The notes under the pieces were generated by a model. The model had not been told where the DNA came from. It searched no databases and was given only the letters and a program-made list of their open reading frames with translations. A stretch of 64,000 nucleotides of DNA from Symbiodinium natans (taxonomy: Eukaryota; Sar; Dinophyceae; Suessiales; Symbiodiniaceae). The position numbers and the translations under genes were made by a program. The stretch's first letter is position 1. Each line of letters opens with the position of its first letter. The stretch covers positions 186,001 to 250,000 of the forward strand of contig CAJNDS010001001.1 in assembly GCA_905221605.1 (NCBI GenBank), written 5' to 3'. Shown in pieces: positions 20,868-31,439 of this stretch.

Positions 20868-21099
20868 CTCAGAAGGGTGTGAGTTGGGATGTTCCCCCCC
20901 TTATACTAACAGGCCTTAATGGGGATTATTCTAGTACTCCCCAGGTGAATTCCTATGAAGGACTGTTAGTATACTTAAGGAGGGCTATAATACCCCCCCC
21001 CCCCCCCCACGATGGCTCCCATGAAGGACTGTCAGTATCCCTAAACCCTAAACCCTAAACCCTAAAGGGGGATTAGGGTTTAGGGTTTCAGGGCATCAC

Positions 21100-21146
21100 C
21101 CGGGAGGTCCAGGAAGATGGCTCAGGGCAGAGGCAAGCCGTTCATG
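21100..21146 (-). CDS. Candidate short exon
   Basis: Reads HERLASALSHLPGPPG between TTAACAG and CCGG|GTGATG. Confidence 0.35.
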
Positions 21147-21283
21147 CTGTTAAAAGCTTTTTGATATCCCCCCCTTACACTAACAGTCCATAATAGGAAT
21201 TATGTTTAGGGTTTAGGGTTTAGGGATAGTAGGGGCATTACCCTGTCGAAGCCAAAAATGCTTTCTGAAGCAGGCTGTAGGGT

Positions 21284-21514
21284 TCAAATCGTGCGATAGT
21301 GCGAGCCTTTGCCGGCACCCCTGCATACATGAAGTCCAAGCAGCTGGGTGATGGACGTTCTCCCTTCGGGCTCGAATCGGAGACCTGTAAACTGCTCCAC
21401 CTGCAACGGTGTCAGGCAATTGGAAAGGTTCGAGCTCTGCTTTCTGTTGCTTTGCGTAGCTCGGGCGGTAGCTACAAAGCATAACCCCAACAAAAACGAA
21501 AAACTTGTTGTCAC
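21284..21514 (-). CDS. 3' end of an unknown gene
   Basis: Minus frame ends VEQFTGLRFEPEGRTSITQL then LGLHVCRGAGKGSHYRTI and TGA at 21284. Upstream the same frame gives a hydrophobic SFSFLLGLCFVATARA, like a signal peptide, but there is no ATG; an acceptor GGCTACAG precedes it. An alternative acceptor is CCGTTGCAG before the VEQF part. Confidence 0.4.
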   Translation of the reverse strand: MTTSFSFLLGLCFVATARATQSNRKQSSNLSNCLTPLQVEQFTGLRFEPEGRTSITQLLGLHVCRGAGKGSHYRTI

Positions 21515-21588
21515 CTGTAGCCGCGACCTGGCAATGAAACAAACCTCCCTTTGGTTCTAAACCCTTCGTGCAAATTGACCGGCAGGGT

Positions 21589-21759
21589 CTACGAGAGCTC
21601 TAGTTGCAGTTCCTTCTGGGGGAGCATGATTGTAGGTAACAGGAGAACATCTGACAACTTGGTACCCGTAAAGAAGCTACAGTTCAAGATCAGGAAAAAT
21701 CTGAAACGCAAGGGCACTATAAAGGGCGCAGTTACCAAGTTCGGTTGCGAGAGATTCAT
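21589..21759 (-). CDS. Small ATG-started ORF, hypothetical
   Basis: 56 residues from an ATG: MNLSQPNLVTAPFIVPLRFR, then FFLILNCSF and a polar end. Possibly a first exon or small membrane peptide. The plus strand is also open with a basic peptide. Confidence 0.3.
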   Translation of the reverse strand: MNLSQPNLVTAPFIVPLRFRFFLILNCSFFTGTKLSDVLLLPTIMLPQKELQLELS

Positions 21760-22127
21760 CTAAAGGTCGTAGAAGTACAAGAATGGGCTATTATACTCTA
21801 CAAACCCCTAAAGGGCCTATAGGGTTTAGGGTTAGGGTTTACGGCTTAGGGCCCTTTATAGGGTTCATGATGGGGATTTTGAGGCCCAGCAGCCCATCCT
21901 GGTATGGGGAATCGAGTCTACGAACCGACAGCAGCGCCTGTAGAACGCCCCGTACTTCTGTGCCGAGGCATGTCAGTGCAAGGCCTATGTAAGTTGACAC
22001 TTCTCGACGCACAAGTCATAGGGGGCACTATAAATCCTATCAAGGAGGCCCTAAATCCTAAACCCTAAACCCTAAACCCTAAACCCTAAGGGGGGAACAT
22101 TCCGAGGTAAAGATTTCATCCCCCAAC

Positions 22128-24166
22128 CTCCGCGGTGGAGATGCCAGCTCGCGCGGACAGGGCCTCTGCGGCAACCTGGACGTTGTGTTTAGGGTTTAGG
22201 GTTTAGGGTTTAGGGTTTAGGGACCTTATCTTTCGTTTGGGCCGTTGAGGGCTTTGTATTAAGGATTTTGGGGAGATTTGAGGGTTTTTCTGATTTCAGG
22301 GTTTTGGGGGTTTAGGGCTTTGAGGGTCTTTGGCTTGTTAGGGGCTTGGCTTAGTTTGGGGATTTTCACGGCCTTTAGCCAGTTGTTGCCTCCCGCCTAG
22401 CAAAGCCCTCCCTGGGACTCTCTTTACCTACGTTTTAGTTGGTTACACCCAGTAAGGGGGTAACCGGTAGTTGCTACTTACAGTGAATGTAAATAGAGTG
22501 CCAGGTATACCCTGAAACCCCCTGCAAGGCCACCCTAAACCCTAAACCCTAAACCCCGAAAACCCTAAAGCCCTAAACCCTAAGCCCTAAGCCCTAAACC
22601 CAAAATCCTAAATCCTAAACCCTACAGGTTTACGGCGCTCTGCAGGGCTTGGGCTTTTGCGGGCTCTTCCCCGGCTCAGGTCGGTGGAGGTGCACGCTGC
22701 GGCGAACTTCTATCTGCACATGACCCGATCGACAGCATCTTTGTGCATGTAGACCCTAAACCCTAAACCCTAAACCCGAAGCCCTAAACCCTAAACCCTA
22801 AACCCTTTTGGGAGTGCGCGGCCGAAGGCTTTGCATGGGTCTTAGAGGGTGGGGGAAAAGGATTCGGGCTCAAGCCCTAAACCCCCCAAGTGCCCCTAAA
22901 CCCTATAAACCCTAGACCCTAAACCCTAAACCCTGAACCCTAAACCCTCTTTCTCAGGCTCTGAGCCCTTTGATGAGGGGCAAACATTTCAGGGCTCTGT
23001 ATGCCGAATCCCCGTAAACCCTACATGACTATGGACCCCTAAAAGCCCTGCAAACCCTACATACCCTAAAAGCCCTGTCAACCCTACATACCCTAAAGAC
23101 TGAAACCCTAAACCCTAAACCCTAAACCCTACACCCTAAACCCTAAACCCTAAACCCTAAACCCCCCTAAAGACTGAAACCCTAAAGAGCCTTGACATAT
23201 CGCCGGTTGGCCTTCTCATCATCCTCCGTCGTCTCGTAGCTCGAAGGAGGGGCGCCCTCATCAGTTTAGATTCGTCCGGATTTGCTTGGAGGTTTTTTTT
23301 GGGAACTCACAAGTAGGGTAGAAAGCATGATGTTGTTGTCTTCTTTTAGGGTACTTATAGTTATATACCATGAGTACCCACCAACCTCCAAGTAAGGCTT
23401 TCGGGTGAACGCTTCTTGGCGGGGCCCCCGCAGCCGATGATCCGTGGCATCCTACCATCGCGCTCCCACCCCAGAGAGCCCTTCAACGCAAATTCGACCG
23501 TCAGAACTCCAGTACTAGGAGGTTCATGGGTACCTATAACCCCAATTATAAGTCTACTTGGCTGCACTCCGGAGGGTAGCTATAGATTAAATTCTTAGCT
23601 GCCGTATTAAGAAACCCAATAAACCCAAAAAGGCTAAGGATCTAAAGTTACAGTCAAGCATAACCTACTCGGATGACTTAGGGAAGTTACGGGGGCTCAG
23701 GAGTGTAGTTACAATTGGGGATATATAGTACCCTGAACCTCCAAGTAGAGGTCTCATAACCACAGCCGAAAACTCATTCGGGCGGGAAGGGGGGGGTGTG
23801 GGGGGTGGGGGTGGTGGGGGGGGGGGTGGGGTGGGGGGGGTGGGGGGGGGGGTGGGGGGGGGGTGGGGGGGGGTGGGGGGGGGTTCTTATCATGCCAGCC
23901 CCACACACTGAATGGAGGTTCGCCGCTAGCGCAATACAGCGGTTGTCAACACCCGAACACAGGTTGTTTCTGGATAACCATACCTTTACTCGCCCCCCCC
24001 CCACTGCACGTTCAACTCGCAAACCCTAAACCCTAACCCCTAAACCCTAAACCGAGAAACCGAAGCCTACCCAGACCTGTCCTTCTCTTTGGTCTTCGTG
24101 GCTGGCTTTGGCGCTTCCCAAGCATCACGTTGCGCATCGGGTGGCCTCCTGGCAAGCTTGAAACCG
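22128..24166 (-). CDS. Series of candidate exons of an unknown gene
   Basis: Exons in coding order: 24166-24077 (FKLARRPPDAQRDAWEAPKP, donor GTCTGG); 23506-23386 (VLTVEFALKGSLGWERDGRM, PRIIGCGGPAKKRSPESLTW, donor TTGGAG|GTTGG inside a foldback arm); 23256-23182 (GAPPSSYETTEDDEKANRRY, then VKAL and TAG, or a GC donor); 22996-22946 (SPEMFAPHQRAQSLRKR, donor GTTTAGGG, phase 0/0); 22706-22626 (FAAACTSTDLSRGRARKSP, donor GTAGGG, 27 codons, phase 0/0); 22175-22128 (VAAEALSARAGISTAE, 16 codons, phase 0/0). One more short exon may lie at 22800-22840. Many share phase 0/0, as expected if introns were inserted by one mechanism. No family recognised. Confidence 0.5.
23791..23884 (+). repeat. G-run/GT-rich low-complexity tract
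   Basis: Runs of 4-10 G broken by single T; ORFs through it are artefacts. Other homopolymer G or C runs lie at 19096-19122, 34726-34766, 34793-34807, 35717-35734 and 60766-60780. Confidence 0.9.
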
Positions 24167-24334
24167 CTTCCCTAGGTTGGGCTGACGGTTTTTAACCCCC
24201 AAAACCCCGAACCCCTGCACTGTAAATCCTAAACTCTAAAACTTAGCTCTAAGGCGCAACGAGCAGCACACTGGGACGTGATCAACAATTGTGTCACGGG
24301 AGTCATACTCGGACCCCTAAAAGGATGCACCGTT

Positions 24335-24462
24335 CCTTGGTAGCCCAGTAACCATCTCATAATAAGGGCACCCTTTTTTGAGTTGGTTACTTTAATTTCT
24401 AAGGGAACCCATATTAACCAAAAAAAGAGAGTAAAGGGTACCACTGGGCTACTAAGTTTCAG
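24335..24462. repeat. Foldback element, family 3
   Basis: Arms TAGCCCAGTAACC...AAGGGCACCC and AAAGGGTACCACTGGGCTA. Relatives lie at 3829-3875, 10120-10215, 19255-19372, 26395-26502 and 45150-45330; the last two fill introns. Confidence 0.65.
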
Positions 24463-24667
24463 AGGTTCCCTTAAAATATTCAGGGTTTAGGGATTAGGGT
24501 TTAGGGTTTAGGATCCCAGGACCTTTCGTTCCCGAAGGTTCTGAGGGTAGTTTCATGGGGTATGCGCGCTTTAAAACGGGAGCCCGTATAGACCGCACAT
24601 ATATACTAACCCAATGCTTCATACATCAGACTTTTTGAAGGAGGTAAGGGACCATAGTAGCGGACCA

Positions 24668-25090
24668 TGTAACTCTAAACCCTAAACCCTAAACCCTAGA
24701 CCCTAAACCCTAAACCCTAAACCCTAAACCCTAAACCCTAAACCCTAAACCCTAACCCTAAATCCTTCGAGAAGGTCCTCGATCCCTCAGGTCGCAGCCT
24801 AGGAAGCGGCGACCTGCTGCGGGCAGCGGTTCGGCAGCCGGTCGCTTCCTCGTTCCTTGCCAGGGTTTAGGGTTTAGGGTTTAGGGTTTAGGGTTTATAG
24901 GGTTTAGGGTTTAGGGTTCCGGGCTTCGGTTGGCACGTGCCCATCGCACTTCGTAGGGGCAAAACTAACGAACCCTAACCTTGCAATCGTGTGCATCACT
25001 TGCCCGACTTGCCCTAAACCCTAAACCCTAAACCCTAAACCCTAAACCCTAAACCCTAAACCCTAAACCCTAAACCCTAAACCCTAAACC
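24668..25090. repeat. Telomere-like arrays with a both-strand open segment
   Basis: CCCTAAA at 24668-24765, TTTAGGG at 24862-24917 and CCCTAAA at 25013-25090. The segment 24777-24862 is open on both strands (plus: VLDPSGRSLGSGDLLRAAVR). Confidence 0.8.
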
Positions 25091-25840
25091 CCAGACCCCT
25101 AAACCTCAAGCTTAAGAAGCCCCACCTCTCCCTAAGGTTCGTTCAGTCCACAAAGCAAGCCAAGAACAACCAAAATGGCCCTAAACCGCATACCCTGATA
25201 TCAGGGTCCATCTACCTAGCGGGGTTTAAGGCTTAGGCTTTGAGTGTTCATAGGGTTTAGGGTTTAGGGTTTAGGGGCGAGGGTTTAGGTACCACAACTT
25301 CGGTTCGGAAAGCTGCTGGGTTGGAACCCCTTCTTAACGCCCAAGGGTTTAGGGTTTAGGGTTTGGGGTTTAGGGTTTAGGGTTTAGGGTTTAGGGATAG
25401 GTACATGGACCCCTACTTGGAGTTAGGCACCCATGGAATATTCGGACCCCTAAAGCTGCACCCCTAGGAGGTTTCCCTTTGCATACTCCTGGCGTGGCTC
25501 CTACAGGAATCTTGAAAAGAGTCCCCAAACCCAAGGGTACAACCTTAGGGGTTCAAGGTAGAGCCTCATCCCTAAAACCCTAAACCCTAAACCCTAAACC
25601 CTAAACCCTAAACCCTAAACCGTATCCCGAAACCCTAAACACTAAACCCTAAACCCTCTAGATACCAAGTCGGGGCCTAAGCCCCAAAAAACCAAAAAGC
25701 CGCCAGACCCGAAACCCCAAAAAACCCTAAACCACACCTTAAGAACCCGAAACCTCCATTGTTTCAGGCTATTATGAAAACAAAACACAAAACCTATGTG
25801 ATTCTTAGGTAACCTACCAAACAGAGCTTGAGGCAAGAAG

Positions 25841-25907
<67 letters not shown>

Positions 25908-25951
25908 AACCTAAACCCTAAACCCTAAACCCTAAACCCTAAACCCTAAAC

Positions 25952-26778
25952 CCTAGGTAGGCCCTGCAAGGAGGACCTTGGCTGTGGGGAGATCTTCGGA
26001 GCCCACCAGGGCGGCTTGGGCGGCGCCTTCGGCGCGTTGCGTCTTTGACTCTCTGCGTCTTCCTCGGAATACCTGTTTAGGGTTTAGGGTTGAGGGTTTA
26101 GGGTTGAGGGAACCTTAAACTTGGGTTCATATATACTACTCTAGTTCCTATTGAGGCATTATGAACCCTAAACCCTCCTAGGGTTCATTTCGTCCCCTTA
26201 TAGGTGAGAACCGGGCCTCTGCACATCCCGCCATGGTGGCTTGTGCTTCTCCTTCGGTACTTTGCACGTGTCGCTCTCGGTGTCTTCCTCGGAGTAAGCG
26301 CTGGCTTTCCGCCGCGCTGGCATCCGAACAGAGTGGCTGGTTTTTCTCCTCTTCGCCGTTTCGCCCTTTTGGGCCTGCTCCTCTGTCCTAGGTTGTTCCA
26401 GGCTAGAATTAAAATGGGTGCCCGCTTTTGCTTAAAGGGGCTTCTTCAAGGGAACCTGAACCCCCCCCAAAAAAAGGGTACCACCGGGCATCCTAGTGTC
26501 TCATCCTCGGAATAGGCTTTGGCTTTTCGCCGTGCTAACGGAGCTGACGAAGTGTGACTAGCAGGTATTCGAGATGCCTGGTTTCCTCCAGAGGTGGTCC
26601 ACGCGGTCCTCTTCGCCTCTTCCGTGGCTTGGCCCTTTTCGCTCAGCGAATCGTCCTCGGAATAGGGCCGTTTTGACCTCTTCCCTGGCATCCGGTCTCT
26701 GTCACCGAAGCGCTTCTCGTGCTTCTTGGTAGCATCTTCCCCCAGTGACCTCGGTGTCGGTGAGCTTCGAAGCTGCAA
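25952..26778 (-). CDS. Gene for a protein with R-K-A-x-A-Y-S-E-E-D repeats, three exons
   Basis: Exon about 26778-26505 contains RSKRPYSEDDSLSEKGQA and RRKAKAYSEDE. Exon about 26390-26210 contains MPARRKASAYSEEDTESDT and KEKHKPPWRD. Exon 26072-25952 contains YSEEDAESQRRNAPKAPPK and PPWWAPK, with donor CCTAGG|GTTTAGGG. The acidic Y-S-E-E/D-D motif after a basic patch occurs four times and fixes the reading frame across introns, which makes this one of the better-supported genes. Introns contain a foldback and telomere-like arrays. The pattern suggests a phosphorylatable, disordered nuclear protein, but that is inference. Exact junctions were not reconciled. Confidence 0.6.
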
Positions 26779-27180
26779 CTCCCCCTAGTGCTTCTTCCGG
26801 TCTGTTTGCCACCAGTCTAGCCATGCTCCACGGGGCAACTGTAGAGAGAATGCTTTGAACAGAGCACTTTCCGGGTTTAGGGTTTAGAGTTTAGGGTTTA
26901 GGGATGCATATTCTGAACTGCAACCCACTGACTAATCCCTGACCCCCCCTAGAAGCCCTGAACCAAGACCCCCTTTAAGCTTCGATGTTACGAGGCCCCA
27001 ACGCCCAGACCCGGGAATCATAGAGTCATAGAACCCCTCTGTGTCATGGAAGGCCAGGCGTCCCCCACAGTTCAAGGTTCCACCCAAGATTCCTGGCTAC
27101 TTTTCTGGCAGTTCTAGGATCAATGCCCAAAGCATTTGCTCCAGACCCACCCCTCCCTCACCCCCTTAGCCTTGCGAGGC

Positions 27181-27280
27181 CCTCCTCCAAGGCCAGACCG
27201 CCGGAAGAAAAAACAAACCCTAAACCCTAAACCCTAAACCTTAAACCCTAAACCCTAAACCCTAAACCCTAATAAAAACA
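27181..27280 (-). repeat. (CCCTAAA)n array
   Basis: CCCTAAA units at 27216-27272. The surrounding 26.8-27.5 kb has no convincing gene apart from a foldback at 27338-27440. Confidence 0.75.
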
Positions 27281-27649
27281 CCCGGCGAACATTGGCAAGC
27301 CAGGCCGCCCAAGACCGGGAAATGAATGGACTCCGCACTGGAGGTTCAGGGTACTTAAAACCACAATTTTAACTGTACTTATACGTCCCCAAAGTCCCCA
27401 AAGAAGTAGACTTATACTTGGGGTTATAAGTGCCCATGAGCCTTTTCGTCTTTTCAATCTGACAATTACTCATTTTGTGGTGTTAGAAGTGCTTTTCCCT
27501 GAAGAGTATATGATTGGTACAAAAGGGCTAATATTGATTGTGGTTGGTCTTTTTCGATAATTAAAAGAGAAGGAAATGCTGGAGCCTATATACAGATCTT
27601 AATATTCTCTGATTTCGAGCTCTTATTAACATAGGGGCGGGAAAAAGGT

Positions 27650-27877
27650 TTACAATGCATACGACATGCGTCCAAGTGGCTTGTAGCTTTCCGTCACTCT
27701 TCCGGCCGATGACGACGACAGCGGGCGCGTCTCGGACGACAATTTGCAAGTGGCACAGCGGTGGTCTTTTAGCTCCGCCCGAGCGCTGAGCTTCTGCGCA
27801 GCTTTGCTGGTGGCCTCCGGAGGCAATGGGTCCTGCAGCACGGGCACGCTGGTCCCCATCGATTTCCATGAACACAT
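27650..27877 (-). CDS. Candidate coding stretch, hypothetical
   Basis: Two minus frames are open here. The one ending TGA at 27650 reads SVPVLQDPLPPEATSKAAQK, then KDHRCATCKLSSETRPLSSS. The other (to 27561) reads HLQIVVRDAPAVVVIGRKSD. The plus strand has a 91-codon ORF (27744-28019) with a signal-like start. Only one can be right; I favour minus. Confidence 0.3.
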   Translation of the reverse strand: MCSWKSMGTSVPVLQDPLPPEATSKAAQKLSARAELKDHRCATCKLSSETRPLSSSSAGRVTESYKPLGRMSYAL

Positions 27878-28015
27878 ACAGAGTGGATACTTAATCGACG
27901 AAAGGCACCCGAGAATTCCCTTGTCATATTTGGACCATGACGCTCAAGTGACCATGGCCCATTTCAGCATGGCCATGGAAAAGCCCCCGCCTCGTCCATC
28001 CCCACCTTATATCGA

Positions 28016-28614
28016 CTAATTGAGACCTAACAAACTTTCATATTGCTGGTTTCGTAGTGCCGTATTGCAGGCTATGTGATCCCTCAAACAAGGAAACCTC
28101 CCACCCATCTCCTGCCCAACACAACTCGGGACGCCACGGGTCCTCCTTAACGCATGTTGCGGGACTGATTTAGATGCGAGGAAGCCCGGAAACCTAAACA
28201 TGGACCAGAAATGATTTTTGGTTGATTCGGACGAAGCGTCTTCTCTCAGGAGAACCCCTATTAATGCCGCTGCAGTTCTCAGACCCTGAAAACTCGGTAT
28301 TCCCCAGATAACCATAGGGCTAGGATCTCTGAGTCTGGCCTGCGGCTGTGTCGGCTCCGCGCGTGCAGTGTTGACTTTCGGTTGCCGGAGTTCGCACTTC
28401 TGTCCTTAGTGCAAGCCGTAATTAACGTTATAGGACCCAAAGCCTCCTTATTACTGTCATAATCACAGGGCTTCTTCAGAAACGAAAAGGCGTCATAACC
28501 TGACGAAGCAGAGCATGCAGACACGATATGCCCACCCCGAACCTGGACCAATGGCCCATCAGAAAAGCGTGGGGGGGTAGGGCGGGACGCGTGTACCACA
28601 AGGGCTGGGCGCAT
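28016..28614 (-). CDS. Two overlapping ORFs, probably one spliced hypothetical gene
   Basis: The ORF 28614-28279 starts at an ATG (MRPALVVHASRPTPPRFSDG) and gives CSASSGYDAFSFLKKPCDYD. The ORF 28315-28016 gives AALIGVLLREDASSESTKNH and RFPCLRDHIACNTALRN. They overlap by 37 bases in different frames, which suggests a splice or a frameshift near 28290. This stretch is unusual in having almost no telomere-like units. Family unknown. Confidence 0.4.
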
Positions 28615-28647
28615 CAATCTTGTGCTCCTTTGGGATGCTTGGACTTG

Positions 28648-28899
28648 CTATGGGCTTTTGAACATGTCAATATAAACGCTCGCCATCCTTAAACGAAGGT
28701 GGGACCTACCAAGAAACTTCTTCAACTTCGTGGACCAACTAAAAAGCCCAAAGCTTTCGATCCACATGTCGTAAGAGGAAAAATAGCAGTTCAGGCTATA
28801 CAACCAATACCATAAAGCTTGCTCCCCACGGAATACGGAATGCCCAGCCACCATGACCCTGGGCGTGGGTGCAGCGTATCTCGTACCTGGCCGGGGCAT
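28648..28899 (-). CDS. Hypothetical small protein
   Basis: 83 codons from the ATG at 28899: MPRPGTRYAAPTPRVMVAGH, then SVFRGEQALWYWLYSLNCYF and SFGLFSWSTKLKKFL. An acceptor-like CTGAAG precedes the ATG, and a donor GTAGGT follows KKFL, so it may be an internal exon 28899-28705. Confidence 0.4.
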   Translation of the reverse strand: MPRPGTRYAAPTPRVMVAGHSVFRGEQALWYWLYSLNCYFSSYDMWIESFGLFSWSTKLKKFLGRSHLRLRMASVYIDMFKSP

Positions 28900-28924
28900 C
28901 TTCAGATCGAGGAAAAAGAGGGGT

Positions 28925-29190
28925 AGTGTGTGTGTGTGTGTCTCCATGTCTGTCTGTGTGTGTGTGTGTGTGTGTGTCTCTGTGTCTGTCTGTCTCTGTG
29001 TCTCTGTGTCTCTGTGTCTCTGTGTCTCTGTGTCTCTGTGTCTCTGCGTCTCTGTGTCTCTGTGTCTCTGCGTCTCTGCGTCTCTGTGTCTCTGTGTCTC
29101 TGTGTGTGCGTGTGCGTGTGCGTGCGTGCTTGCTTGCGTGCGTGCGTGCGTGCGTGCGTGCTTGCTTGCTTGCTTGCTTGCTTGCGTGTG

Positions 29191-29278
<88 letters not shown>

Positions 29279-29318
29279 TGGGTGTGTGTGTGTGTGTGTG
29301 TGTGTCTCTGTGTGTGTG
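28925..29318 (+). repeat. Compound microsatellite: TG, TCTG, TGTC, TGCG and TTGC units
   Basis: TG at 28926-28978, TCTGTG-type units to about 29105, then TGCG and TGCT blocks to 29280, then TG again. Stepwise unit changes suggest successive slippage. Confidence 0.95.
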
Positions 29319-29418
29319 GGGACTCTCAGGGGTACCATGATTCAGGTCATTGCGCGTGCTCGACTGCTAACCCTAAACCCTGAACCCTGAACCCAAAACC
29401 CAAAACCCTAAACCCTGT

Positions 29419-30001
29419 TCAGGGAAGCCGGAGCCTGACATGGTTGGCGTAGCAGCGCTTGCAGCAGAAGCCCCCGAACTCCGCGGCCGTCACCAGGTAG
29501 TTGCAGTGCTCATTGGCGCAGAGCAAGCCCACTTGCGACATTCAAGCGCCGCATGGGACAAGATGGAATTCTCCTAACTCCCCTGTTCTTAGTAGCCTTA
29601 TAGTAAGTCCCTCTGCAAGTAACCTTAAACCCTAAACCCTATAAGCCCTAAAGGACGGCGTTAGGTGTACTCTACCTGTCTAAGCACCAGCCAAAGGACG
29701 TGGCAAGCTGGCTCTAAGTATCTACCTGCAGTTTAGTAGCAAGTACACCTGAATTAGTAGGTACAACCCATACAAAGTGTAGGTAAAAGAGTCGCAGGTA
29801 CACTCCTTGTTAAACCCCATAAACCTTGCAAGGGCGCAACTAGCGAGTCCACAAAGACATCAGGCTGTTCAGGTCGGGTTCAGGCCTGCCCAGACGCGCT
29901 ACCGGGTTTTTGCGGCAGCAGCGTGCTATGATGCGGCGCTTAATGGCTGCTTCAGGGCGGAACCCGAAACACACACATAGGCGTGCATTCTTGGGCGGCA
30001 G
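29419..30001 (-). CDS. Two exons of a Cys-rich protein
   Basis: Exon 30001-29903 reads LPPKNARLCVCFGFRPEAAI then KRRIIARCCRKNP, exactly 33 codons in phase 0/0 with donor GTAGCG. Exon 29531-29419 reads GLLCANEHCNYLVTAAEFGG then FCCKRCYANHVRLRLP and TGA. The spaced cysteines suggest a zinc-binding module, but no named family fits. A foldback and short arrays separate the exons; phase between them does not match directly, so another exon may be missing. Confidence 0.5.
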
Positions 30002-30069
30002 CTGGGGCCCTAAATCCTACGAACCCTATTCTTATGAGACCTATCCAGCGCTGTAAAGACCTGTAAACC

Positions 30070-30190
30070 CTAAAGTTTAGGGTTTAGGGTTTAGGGTTTA
30101 GGGGTTTAGGGTTTAGGGTTTAGGGTTTAGGGTTTAGGGTTTAGGGTTTAGGGTTTAGGGTTTAGGGTTTAGGGTTTAGGGTTTAGGGTT
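30070..30190 (+). repeat. (TTTAGGG)n array
   Basis: About 17 units, one with an extra G. Confidence 0.9.
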
Positions 30191-30399
30191 AGCAGACCCC
30201 AACGCAAGGATCCCGCTGGGCCTTCATCTAGTAGCAGCATGCTTTCAGTGGTCGCCCCATCAGCACAGGCACCCCAAAAAAGGAACCCTTATTTTGGGTG
30301 GAAAGTTTTTTCCTAAAAGCCTGAAAGCCCCCAAACTCCGAAACCCCTAAACCTCTAAACCTGTTGCCTCTGAACCCAGAAACCCTTGAACCCCTCAAC

Positions 30400-30537
30400 C
30401 CTACGTATGACCATAGGAGCCACCAAGGGATCGCAATTAACAGAGCGGGTCGTGTGGGTGCTTGTCACTACAGGGGCCAAACAAGTCACCAACATAAACT
30501 CCGTTTGCAATTCCTTCAAAAAGCATAAGCTACCCAA
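30400..30537 (-). CDS. Candidate exon, hypothetical
   Basis: Reads LKELQTEFMLVTCLAPVVTS then TRSVNCDPLVAPMVIR, before a donor ACGTAGG|GTTGAGG. Confidence 0.35.
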
Positions 30538-30791
30538 AGCACCCCTTCAAGCGAAATAGGTCCCTATGTTCCTTTACTTCCAGCGGCCTCAGAACAATTA
30601 GGTAGCTAAAATTTTGAAGGGCGCACTAAACCCAAACCCCAAACCCCAAACCCTAAAACCCCTAAAAACCCTAACAACCCTAACAACCCTAACAGCCCTA
30701 ACAGCCCTAACAACCCTAAAAACCCTAAAAACCCTAAAACCCCTAAAAACCCTAAAAACCCTAAAAACCCCTAAAAACCCTAATCTTTCAC

Positions 30792-30866
30792 CCTGCAATG
30801 CTGGGTCTGGCGCGGCCAGGGCCCACTGACGCTGCGAGAGCAGAGAGGCTCAGCATCGCCCACAAA
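30792..30866 (-). CDS. Candidate exon, hypothetical
   Basis: Reads FVGDAEPLCSRSVSGPWPRQ then TQHC, between GCGGCCCAG and GCAGG|GTGAAAG. Confidence 0.4.
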
Positions 30867-30883
30867 CCTGGGCCGCAAGGGGT

Positions 30884-30973
30884 GTGGGTTTAGGGTTTAG
30901 GGTTTAGGGTTTAGGGTTTAGGGTTTAGGGTTTAGGGTTTAGGGTTTAGGGTTTAGGGTTTAGGGTTTAGGGA
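30884..30973 (+). repeat. (TTTAGGG)n array
   Basis: About 12 perfect units. The degenerate CCCTAAA/CCCTAAAAA tract at 30636-30785 lies on the other side of an exon. Confidence 0.9.
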
Positions 30974-31217
30974 ACCTACATGGACCCCCTTAATATGGGA
31001 CCCTAAAGCCGAGCAGGACTTGGGGGTCTGCTACCTGAACTCGAGAGCCTGGGCCCCAAAACTCCCTGAACCCTGAAGCAGATCTGTCGTCGATCTCCCT
31101 GGCCCCGAAACCCTGAACCCTATCAACCCTAAAAAACCATGTGAACCTTAGAAACCCTATAAACCTTGCAAGCCTTATGCGAAAGCTTACAAACCCTATA
31201 AACCCCGAAACTAGAAC

Positions 31218-31306
31218 TTCAGACCCAGGGGGCTCATGAAGCAACCTCTTCTGAACCTTGCGGGCCGTCTCCAGGAGGTGTTGGATGTCACCCCGGCCAC
31301 TGCCTG
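31218..31306 (-). CDS. Exon, possibly SRP54-like M domain
   Basis: Reads AGSGRGDIQHLLETARKVQK then RLLHEPPGSE, after ATCATAG and before GAA|GTTCTAG. In SRP54/FtsY-type signal recognition proteins the M domain has a conserved I-A-x-G-S-G followed by x4-V-x2-L-L; the resemblance here is real but short. Frame is further supported by the ORF continuing in both directions. Treat the name as a suggestion. Confidence 0.4.
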
Positions 31307-31439
31307 CTATGATGGTCAGAGATTTTATGGTTGAGGCTTGCCTTCTTTAGGGTTAGGGTTTACAAGGTTTAGGGTTTACAGGCTTTCGGGTTTCGGGTTT
31401 TGGGGCTGAGAGGGGGGGGGGGGGGTATAGGGTTTGGCA

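Noticed and set aside
28796-29390. ORFs of 136-180 codons rich in C/V or H/T/R
   Set aside because: Translation of a compound microsatellite.
30598-30829. ORFs TLKTLKTLK and FRVFRVFRV
   Set aside because: Degenerate CCCTAAAAA repeat; open only because of its periodicity.
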